64,000 nucleotides of DNA. It comes from Pelagibius sp037652055 (lineage in GTDB: Bacteria; Pseudomonadota; Alphaproteobacteria; Kiloniellales; Kiloniellaceae). Shown here one piece after another: positions 57,713 through 64,000 of the stretch. Made by a program: the position numbers and the translations under genes. The notes under the pieces were generated by a model. That model was not told the DNA's origin and made no database searches. It saw nothing but the letters and a program-made list of their open reading frames with translations. The stretch covers positions 1,426,001-1,490,000 of the forward strand of contig NZ_JBBKAH010000002.1 of assembly GCF_037652055.1 (NCBI RefSeq), read 5' to 3'. The stretch's first letter is position 1. Each line of letters begins with the position of its first letter.

Positions 57713-58669
57713 ATGCACAATTTTCTCGATTTCGAAAAGCCGATTGCCGAGCTGGAAGGCAAGATCGAAGAGCTGCGGCACCTCTCCGACGACGGGGAGT
57801 TCAACATTGCCGACGAGGTCGAGAAGCTGCAGGGCAAGGTCGAGCGCCTGCTGCGCCAGACCTACGGCAAGCTCTCGGCCTGGCAGAAGACCCAGGTGGC
57901 GCGCCACCCCGACCGCCCGCACTTCCAGCACTATATTTCGGCATTAGTCGAGGATTTCACGCCGCTGGCCGGCGACCGCCTGTTCGGCCAGGACCACGCC
58001 ATCGTCGGTGGCCTTGGGCGCTTCCGCGGCTACTCGGTCATGGTGATCGGCCACGAGAAGGGCGCCGACCTCAACAGCCGGGTAAAGCACAATTTCGGCA
58101 TGGCGCGACCCGAGGGCTACCGCAAGGCGCAGCGCCTGATGCGCATGGCCGAGCGTTTCGGCCTGCCGGTCATCACCCTGGTCGATACCGCCGGCGCCTA
58201 TCCCGGGATCGGCGCCGAGGAACGCGGTCAGGCCGAGGCCATCGCGCGCTCCATCGAGGTCTGTCTCAACGTCGAGGTGCCGCTGCTGTCGGTCATCATC
58301 GGCGAGGGCGGCTCCGGCGGCGCCATCGCTCTGGCCGCGGCCAACCGGGTGTACATGCTCGAGCACTCGATCTATTCGGTGATCTCGCCGGAAGGCTGCG
58401 CCTCCATTCTGTGGCGCTCCGGCGAGCAGGCGCAGGAGGCGGCCGAGGCGCTGCGCCTCACCGCCCAAGACCTGCTGCGCCTCGGCGTCATCGACGACAT
58501 CATTCCGGAGCCGCTGGGCGGTGCCCACCGCGGCGGCAAGCTGACCATCGCCGCGGTCGGCGACAAGCTGGAAGAGGGTCTGCGCGAGCTGCTGCGCGAC
58601 AGCGGCCCGCAGCTGAAGCAGGGCCGCCGCCAGAAATTCCTGGAGATGGGCCAGAAGGGCCTCGGCTGA
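57713..58669 (+). CDS. accA: Acetyl-CoA carboxylase carboxyltransferase subunit alpha
   Basis: 318 residues, the normal length. FLDFEKPIAELEGKIEEL opens the protein; the carboxyltransferase core has GRFRGYSVMVIGHEKG, NFGMARPEGYRKAQRLMRMAE, TLVDTAGAYPGIGAEERGQ and IIGEGGSGGAIALAAANRVYMLEHSIYSVISPEGCASILWR. With AccD it transfers carboxyl from biotin to acetyl-CoA in fatty acid synthesis. Proximity to xerD and aroK is common in alphaproteobacteria. Confidence 0.95.
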   Translation: MHNFLDFEKPIAELEGKIEELRHLSDDGEFNIADEVEKLQGKVERLLRQTYGKLSAWQKTQVARHPDRPHFQHYISALVEDFTPLAGDRLFGQDHAIVGGLGRFRGYSVMVIGHEKGADLNSRVKHNFGMARPEGYRKAQRLMRMAERFGLPVITLVDTAGAYPGIGAEERGQAEAIARSIEVCLNVEVPLLSVIIGEGGSGGAIALAAANRVYMLEHSIYSVISPEGCASILWRSGEQAQEAAEALRLTAQDLLRLGVIDDIIPEPLGGAHRGGKLTIAAVGDKLEEGLRELLRDSGPQLKQGRRQKFLEMGQKGLG

Positions 58670-58800
58670 GCGGCCAGCCGCGCCTCACCCCAGGGCGGAT
58701 TCCCCGGCTGGTTGAGTATTGCTGTCGCCGGGCAGTCATTTTCTTCCACTTTCTCCCTGAACAACGCAACCCATCGCTGTGTCATGAAGTGGCATGGGGC

Positions 58801-58831
58801 TTGTGCCGGATACCCCTTGCGGCGCTAATAT
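58801..58831 (+). promoter_or_regulatory. Weak candidate promoter of the opp operon
   Basis: TTGTGC (58801-58806) and TAATAT (58826-58831) with a 19-base spacer (18 if the -10 is taken one base earlier). The 250-base region upstream of oppA holds no other feature I can support. Confidence 0.35.
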
Positions 58832-58919
58832 GCCGTCAACGCCCGGCGCAACGACGCCGGCCTGCCGCACCGATTCCGGCCGGCAGGGTGACTTCGACAA
58901 CAGCAGGGAGAGTGGCAAA

Positions 58920-60503
58920 ATGATTCTGAAATCCTTTAAGCGCGCCGTTCTCGGCGTAGGCCTTGCGCTGGCGTTTAGCGGCGCCGCCCAGGCCGAGAAA
59001 GTGCTGCGGGTCGGCAACGATGGCGAGCCGCAGTCCATGGATCCGCATTACATCTCGACGGTGCAGACCAGCCGCCTCAGCGACGACATGATCATGGGCC
59101 TGCTGACTTACGGCCAGGATGGCGAGCCGATCGCCGGTGCGGCGGAAAGCTGGACCATCAGCGATGACGGCACGACCTACACCTTCAAGCTGCGCGACCA
59201 CGTTTGGTCCGACGGCACGCCGGTCACCGCCGAAGACTTCGTCTACGCCTGGCGCCGCCTGCTGGCGCCCGAGACCGGTGCCGAATACGCCTCCCTGCTT
59301 TACATCATCAAGGGCGCCGAGGACGTGAACAGCGGCAAGGCCGGGCCCGAGGCCCTGGCCGCCGAGGCGGTCGACGACAAGACTTTGAAGGTCGAGCTGA
59401 CCGCGCCGGCACCCTACTTCCTCGCCCAGCTGACCCACCAGACCGCCTTTCCGGTGCCCAAGCACGTGGTCGAGAAGCTCGGCAGCGACTGGACCAAGCC
59501 GGAGAACATCGTCGTCAACGGCCCCTACAAGCTGGTGAGCTGGACGCCCAAGGTCGAAGCCACCCTGGTCAAGAACGACAAGTTCTACGACGCTGAGAAC
59601 GTCGCCATCGACAAGGTGATCTACTACGCGATGGAAGACCGCACGGCGATGCAGCAGCGCTTCCGCGCCGGCGAATTGGACGTCGCCCGCGACATCGCCT
59701 CGGAGCAGATCGACTGGCTGCGCGAGAACATGGCCGACAGCCTGCGCATCGCGCCCTATGCCGGCATCTACTACTACGTCTTCCGCTCGGACAAGGAACC
59801 CTTCACCGACGCCCGTGTCCGCAAGGCCCTTTCCATGGCGATCAATCGTGAAGTGATTACCGACAAGGTGCTGCGCACCGGCATGCTGCCGGCCTACAGC
59901 TTCGTGCCGCCGGGCACCGGCAACTACGGCGAGCCGGCCTATGCCGACTTCCAGGGCGTGCCGTACGGCGAGGCGGTTACGGAGGCCAAGGCTCTGCTGG
60001 CCGAAGCCGGCTACGGTCCCGACAAGCCGCTGAAGATCACCCTGCGCTACAACAACGCCGAGGATCACAAGCGCATCGCCGTGGCGGTGCAGTCGATGTG
60101 GAAGCAGCTCGGCGTCGAGGCCGAGCTGTTCAATACCGACGGCAAGATCCACTACGCCGATCTGAAGCAGGGCAGCTTCGAGGTCGCCCGCGCCGGCTGG
60201 ATCGCCGACTACAACGATCCGCAGAACTTCCTCTTCCTGATGGAGAGCAAGAGCGGGCCGATCAACTACTCGAAGTTCAACAACGAGAAGTTCGACGGCC
60301 TGATGGCCGAGGCCGAGGCGGTCTCCGACCTGAAGCAGCGGGCGAAGATCCTGCGCCAGGCCGAGGAAGTGGCCATGGACGGCCAGCCGGTGGCGCCGAT
60401 CTTCTATTACGTCTCCAAGCAGCTGATTTCGCCTAAGGTGGTCGGCTGGGTCGACAACGCCCCGGACCGTCACCCGACCCGCTTCTTAGATCTGAAGCAG
60501 TAA
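58920..60503 (+). CDS. oppA: Oligopeptide ABC transporter substrate-binding protein
   Basis: 527 residues with a signal peptide (MILKSFKRAVLGVGLALAFSGAAQA). The family-5 binding fold is complete: RVGNDGEPQSMDPHY, GLLTYGQDGEPIAGAAESWTISDDGTTYTFKLRDHVWSDGTPVTAEDFVYAWRR, and a C-terminal FEVARAGWIADYNDPQNFL. This length and the VYAWRRLL motif are typical of OppA-type proteins that bind short peptides in the periplasm. GGGAG precedes the ATG; the frame is open further upstream. It heads oppBCDF, separated from oppB by a hairpin. Confidence 0.92.
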   Translation: MILKSFKRAVLGVGLALAFSGAAQAEKVLRVGNDGEPQSMDPHYISTVQTSRLSDDMIMGLLTYGQDGEPIAGAAESWTISDDGTTYTFKLRDHVWSDGTPVTAEDFVYAWRRLLAPETGAEYASLLYIIKGAEDVNSGKAGPEALAAEAVDDKTLKVELTAPAPYFLAQLTHQTAFPVPKHVVEKLGSDWTKPENIVVNGPYKLVSWTPKVEATLVKNDKFYDAENVAIDKVIYYAMEDRTAMQQRFRAGELDVARDIASEQIDWLRENMADSLRIAPYAGIYYYVFRSDKEPFTDARVRKALSMAINREVITDKVLRTGMLPAYSFVPPGTGNYGEPAYADFQGVPYGEAVTEAKALLAEAGYGPDKPLKITLRYNNAEDHKRIAVAVQSMWKQLGVEAELFNTDGKIHYADLKQGSFEVARAGWIADYNDPQNFLFLMESKSGPINYSKFNNEKFDGLMAEAEAVSDLKQRAKILRQAEEVAMDGQPVAPIFYYVSKQLISPKVVGWVDNAPDRHPTRFLDLKQ

Positions 60504-60526
60504 GCGTCGCTTCCCACGAACGGACC

Positions 60527-60553
60527 GGCGGGCTCCCCATCCGGGGGCCTGCC
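60527..60553 (+). terminator. Hairpin between oppA and oppB, candidate partial terminator or mRNA stabiliser
   Basis: 60527-60537 pairs along 11 positions with 60543-60553 (two G-U pairs) around a five-base loop. It has no T-run. Such structures often lower expression of permease genes relative to the binding protein. Confidence 0.5.
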
Positions 60554-60591
60554 GGGCCGGCACCGCATTTCGTGAAGGGAGCTTCGCGGCC

Positions 60592-61515
60592 ATGCTGTCC
60601 TATGCCCTCCGGCGCCTGATTACCGCCGTACCGACCCTGTTCGTCATCATCACCGTCGCCTTCTTCATGATGCGGCTGGCGCCCGGCGGTCCTTTCGACT
60701 CGGACCGCGCCCTGCCGCCGGAAATCGAAAAAAATATCCAGGCGGCCTATGATCTCGACAAGCCGCTGGTCGAGCAGTACTTCCTCTACCTTGGCCGCAT
60801 CCTGAAGGGCGACTTCGGGCCTTCGCTGAAGATCCGCGACTTCTCGGTCGGCGAGTTGATCGCTTCCGGCGCGCCGGCGTCCATGGAACTCGGATTCTCC
60901 GCGATCCTGCTGGCGCTCATCATTGGGGTTTCATCCGGCACCCTGGCGGCGCTGCGCCAGAACAGCGGTACCGACTTTTCCGTCATGTCGATCTCGATGA
61001 TCGGAATCGCGGTGCCCAACTTCGTCATGGCGCCGCTGCTCTCCCTGGTGCTCGGCGTCTATCTCGACCTGCTGCCGACCTCCGGCTGGGGTACCGGCGA
61101 ACTGCGCTACAAGGTTCTCCCGGTCATCGCCCTGGCGCTGCCGCAGATCGCCTATGTGTCGCGGCTGACTCGTGGCTCCATGGTGGAGGTCCTGAATTCC
61201 AACTTCGTGCGCACCGCGCGCGCCAAGGGCCTGCGCGAACGCCTCGTCGTCGTGCGCCACGCCCTCAAGGGCGCCATGATGCCGGTGGTGTCCTACCTCG
61301 GCCCGGCGACGGCTGCGGTGATGACCGGCTCGGTGGTCATCGAGACCATCTTCGGCGTGCCCGGCATCGGCACCTACTTCGTGAACGCGGCCCTCAACCG
61401 CGACTATCCTCTGGTTATGGGCGTCGTCATCGTCTACGCGGTGCTGATCATGCTGCTCAATCTCGTGGTCGACCTGCTCTATACTGTGCTCGATCCCAAG
61501 GTGAGGTACAGCTGA
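60592..61515 (+). CDS. oppB: Oligopeptide ABC transporter permease
   Basis: 307 residues, six membrane segments. It begins MLSYALRRLITAVPTLFVIITVAFFMMRLAPGGPF, typical of DppB/OppB, and contains the EAA loop FVRTARAKGLRERLVVVRHALKGAMMPV near residues 205-232 that contacts the ATPases. The GGAGC site lies before ATG. Its stop overlaps the oppC start (TGATG). Confidence 0.94.
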   Translation: MLSYALRRLITAVPTLFVIITVAFFMMRLAPGGPFDSDRALPPEIEKNIQAAYDLDKPLVEQYFLYLGRILKGDFGPSLKIRDFSVGELIASGAPASMELGFSAILLALIIGVSSGTLAALRQNSGTDFSVMSISMIGIAVPNFVMAPLLSLVLGVYLDLLPTSGWGTGELRYKVLPVIALALPQIAYVSRLTRGSMVEVLNSNFVRTARAKGLRERLVVVRHALKGAMMPVVSYLGPATAAVMTGSVVIETIFGVPGIGTYFVNAALNRDYPLVMGVVIVYAVLIMLLNLVVDLLYTVLDPKVRYS

Positions 61516-62414
61516 TGATCCATACCACGGCGAGCACGGACGGCCTCGTGCCGGTCGAGGAGTTCCAGGGACGCAGCCTGTGGCAGGACGCCCTCGCGCG
61601 CCTGCTGCGCAACAAGGCGGCGGTAGTCTCCATGGCGGTGCTGGGGATCATCGCATTCCTGGCGCTCTTTGCGCCGCTCCTCAGCCCACATCCCTACGAC
61701 GAGATCTACTGGGACCGCATCCAGGCGCCGCCGGACTTCGCCAACGCCCACTGGTTCGGCACCGACGGCAACGGGCGCGACATGTTCATCCGCGTGCTCT
61801 ACGGCGCCAGGGTCTCGCTGGCGGTGGGCCTGCTGGCGACGACGGTGTCGCTGGTCATCGGCGTCACCTACGGCGCCGTCGCCGGCTTCATGGGCGGGCG
61901 CATCGACAACCTGATGATGCGCATTGTCGACGTGCTTTATTCGCTGCCCTTCATGTTCTTCGTCATCATGCTGATGGTGGTCTTCGGGCGGAACATCTTT
62001 CTCATCTTCGTGGCGCTGGGGGCCGTCGAATGGCTCACCATGGCCCGCATCGTGCGGGGGCAGACCATCGCGGTGAAGCGCAAGGAGTTCATCGAGGCGG
62101 CACAGGCCGGCGGCGTATCCAACACCAAAATCATCTTCCGCCACGTCATCCCCAACGTCCTGGGGCCGGTCATCGTCTACATGACGCTGACCATTCCCCA
62201 GGTGATCCTGACCGAATCGTTCCTCTCCTTCCTGGGTCTGGGCGTGCAGGAGCCGCTGACCTCCTGGGGCGTGCTGATCTCCGAGGGCGCCAAGGTGATG
62301 GAGTTTGCGCCGTGGATGCTGGTCTTCCCGGCGACGTTCCTGGCGGCGACGCTCTTTGCCTTCAACTTCATCGGCGACGGGCTGCGCGACGCCCTCGATC
62401 CGAAAGACCGCTAG
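61515..62414 (+). CDS. oppC: Oligopeptide ABC transporter permease
   Basis: 299 residues, six membrane segments, with the DppC/OppC N-terminal region LWQDALARLLRNKAAVVSMAVLGIIAFLALFAPLLSPHPYDE, a periplasmic loop with GTDGNGRDMFIRVLYGARVSLAVGL, and the EAA loop FIEAAQAGGVSNTKIIFRHVIPNVLGPV. It pairs with OppB. The start shares one base with the oppB stop. Confidence 0.94.
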   Translation: MIHTTASTDGLVPVEEFQGRSLWQDALARLLRNKAAVVSMAVLGIIAFLALFAPLLSPHPYDEIYWDRIQAPPDFANAHWFGTDGNGRDMFIRVLYGARVSLAVGLLATTVSLVIGVTYGAVAGFMGGRIDNLMMRIVDVLYSLPFMFFVIMLMVVFGRNIFLIFVALGAVEWLTMARIVRGQTIAVKRKEFIEAAQAGGVSNTKIIFRHVIPNVLGPVIVYMTLTIPQVILTESFLSFLGLGVQEPLTSWGVLISEGAKVMEFAPWMLVFPATFLAATLFAFNFIGDGLRDALDPKDR

Positions 62415-62425
62415 GGGGCCTGGCG

Positions 62426-63436
62426 ATGGCGGCCATTCTCGACGTGAAGCACCTCGACACGCGCTTTGCCACGCAGGACGGCGAGGTCCATGCGGTGAAC
62501 GACGTGTCCTTCCACATCGTACCCGGGGAAACACTCGGTGTGGTCGGCGAGTCCGGCTCCGGCAAGACACAGATCTTTCTGTCGATCATGGGTCTCCTGG
62601 CCAAGAACGGGAAGGCGACGGGCTCAGTACGCTACCGCGACCAGGAGATCCTCGGCCTGCCGGCGCGCGCGTTGAACAAGTTTCGCGGCGTCACCCTGTC
62701 GATGATCTTCCAGGACCCGATGACTTCGCTGAACCCCTATCTGCGCATCTCCCGGCAGATGACCGAGGTGCTGATGGAGCACAAGGGCGCCGGCGAGGCC
62801 GAGGCGCGGCGCCGCGGCATCGAGATGCTCGATCGCGTCGGCATTCCCTCGGCTAAGGACCGTTTCGACCTCTATCCGCACGAGTTCTCCGGCGGCATGC
62901 GCCAGCGGGTGATGATCGCCATGGCGCTGCTCTGCGAGCCTGACCTGCTGATCGCCGACGAGCCGACCACCGCGCTGGACGTCACCATCCAGGCACAGAT
63001 CCTCGACCTCATGGCCGACCTCAAGCGCGACTTCGACACGGCGATCATCATGATCACCCACGACCTCGGCGTTGTCGCCGGCCTCTGCGACCGGGTCATG
63101 GTGATGTACGCCGGGCGCGTGGTGGAAACCGGCAGCGTGCGCGATATCTTCTACCGGCCGCAGCACCCCTACAGCCTGGGCCTCCTGCAGTCGATGCCGC
63201 GCATCGACGAGCACGGCGCCTCGGCGCTGCAGGCGATCCCCGGCCAGCCGCCCAACCTGCAGAGGCTGCCGCAGGGCTGCGCCTATCAGGAGCGCTGCCC
63301 CTATGCCTTCGAGCGTTGCCGCCGCGAGGAGCCGGCCTTGCGCAGCCTGGGTGAAGCCCCGGAAAAGGGGAGAGCCAAGGCCTGCCACCTGGAAAACCTC
63401 GAGACCGCCGAGGCCAAGGTGGAGGTGCCGGCATGA
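62426..63436 (+). CDS. oppD: Oligopeptide ABC transporter ATPase
   Basis: 336 residues. Walker A GESGSGKTQ near residue 40, Q-loop IFQDPMTSLNP, signature EFSGGMRQRV near 155, Walker B LLIADEPTTALD and H-loop MITHDLG. The C-terminal part carries the oligopeptide ATPase extension with the cysteine cluster (CAYQERCPYAFERC...KACH) that may hold an iron-sulfur cluster in this family. Its stop overlaps the oppF start (ATGA). Confidence 0.94.
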   Translation: MAAILDVKHLDTRFATQDGEVHAVNDVSFHIVPGETLGVVGESGSGKTQIFLSIMGLLAKNGKATGSVRYRDQEILGLPARALNKFRGVTLSMIFQDPMTSLNPYLRISRQMTEVLMEHKGAGEAEARRRGIEMLDRVGIPSAKDRFDLYPHEFSGGMRQRVMIAMALLCEPDLLIADEPTTALDVTIQAQILDLMADLKRDFDTAIIMITHDLGVVAGLCDRVMVMYAGRVVETGSVRDIFYRPQHPYSLGLLQSMPRIDEHGASALQAIPGQPPNLQRLPQGCAYQERCPYAFERCRREEPALRSLGEAPEKGRAKACHLENLETAEAKVEVPA

Positions 63437-64000
63437 GCGAGACTCTTCTTTCGGTCGAGGACCTCAAAGTCCACTTCGAAATGCGCGTCGGCGGTATCCT
63501 GGTTGGCCGCTACGCCCCCCTGAAGGCCGTCGATGGGGTGAGTTTCGAACTGAAGGCCGGCGAGACCCTGGGGATCGTTGGCGAGTCGGGCTGCGGCAAG
63601 TCGACCCTGGGCCGCGCCATCCTGCGCCTCATTGAGCCGACGGCGGGCCGCGCCGTGTGGCTGGGTCAGGATCTTGCCGCGCTGGAGCCCCGGGCGATGC
63701 GGGCCAGGCGCGAGGACATGCAGATCATCTTCCAGGACCCGCTGGCCAGCCTCAACCCGCGCATGACGGTGGGCGAGATCATCGCCGAGCCGCTGCACAC
63801 CTTCCACCCGGGCATCGGGCGCAACGCCATGAAGGCCAAGGTGAAGGAGATGATGCAGCGCGTCGGCCTGTTGCCGCAGATGATCAACCGCTATCCGCAC
63901 GAGTTCTCCGGCGGCCAGTGCCAGCGCATCGGCATCGCCCGCGCCATGGTGCTGGACCCCAAATTGATCGTCTGCGACGAGCCGGTTTCGGCCCTCGACG
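63433..64000 (+). CDS. oppF: Oligopeptide ABC transporter ATPase, N-terminal part (window end)
   Basis: 189 residues visible. It starts MSETLLSVEDLKVHFEMRVGG and has Walker A GESGCGKSTLGR near 51, Q-loop IFQDPLASLNPRMTVGEI, signature EFSGGQCQRIG near 160 and Walker B LIVCDEPVSALD at the very end. It completes the oppABCDF operon; the missing part should be about 130-150 residues. Confidence 0.93.
   Translation, partial: MSETLLSVEDLKVHFEMRVGGILVGRYAPLKAVDGVSFELKAGETLGIVGESGCGKSTLGRAILRLIEPTAGRAVWLGQDLAALEPRAMRARREDMQIIFQDPLASLNPRMTVGEIIAEPLHTFHPGIGRNAMKAKVKEMMQRVGLLPQMINRYPHEFSGGQCQRIGIARAMVLDPKLIVCDEPVSALD

Overview
This 64-kb window is GC-rich chromosomal DNA from an alphaproteobacterium, most like the Rhodospirillales/Kiloniellales group. 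The evidence is a Usg-family gene, class I lysyl-tRNA synthetase, CobS/CobT cobaltochelatase genes next to a J-domain gene and bolA, xerD divergent from aroK-aroB, and a MclA-type malyl-CoA lyase. The assignment to order is inference. I see no rRNA, tRNA, insertion sequence, prophage or CRISPR array. Coding density is high and most genes are housekeeping, transport or signalling.

Layout: 1-7.4 kb holds the end of usg, a TerB-like gene, an AEC transporter, a PepSY/cytochrome b561 pair divergent from an OmpR-type two-component system, an HxlR regulator divergent from a methyltransferase, and a LysE exporter. 7.4-18.1 kb holds a DinG-like helicase, an ECF sigma/anti-sigma/periplasmic sensor module, lysK coupled to a signal-less solute-binding protein, a class IV aminotransferase, a LexA-like regulator without its protease dyad, DUF952-pyrD and arsC. 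18.2-27.6 kb holds a degenerate EAL protein resembling TipF, an OpgG/D glucan protein, a HAD hydrolase, a SRPBCC/zinc-ribbon/adenylate cyclase fusion, a histidine phosphatase, an MFS transporter and a histidine kinase. 27.9-35.7 kb holds methylmalonyl-CoA mutase and its chaperone MeaB, separated by an Atm1-type ABC exporter, a compositionally odd orphan and a LysE/AraC pair, then rpmB.

35.9-41.8 kb is the most unusual region. Five tightly coupled genes encode a Cache-GAF-cyclase-like membrane receptor, an MlaE-type permease, an ABC 'ATPase' that has lost Walker A, the signature motif, Walker B and the H-loop, an MlaD-type MCE protein and a TPR lipoprotein. The cyclase domain is also missing key catalytic residues. 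This looks like a lipid-transport system joined to a sensor, with pseudo-enzymes in both the energising and the signalling positions. I know of no described system of exactly this form, but I could not search.

41.9-53.2 kb holds a phytase-like esterase, cobT, cobS, a J-domain gene, a DMT transporter, bolA, nnrU, DUF2889, a CBS protein, a CNNM/CorC transporter, aroB and aroK. 53.4-64 kb holds a 46-residue membrane peptide, a repeat-rich exported protein, xerD (with an in-frame fragment of a dispersed palindrome), malyl-CoA lyase behind a GntR-type operator, accA, and an oppABCDF operon cut by the window end.

Metabolically, malyl-CoA lyase, methylmalonyl-CoA mutase, MeaB, cobalt insertion (CobST) and acetyl-CoA carboxylase fit a B12-dependent C2/C3 acyl-CoA metabolism (an ethylmalonyl-CoA or serine-cycle type route). 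The diagnostic crotonyl-CoA carboxylase/reductase is not in this window.
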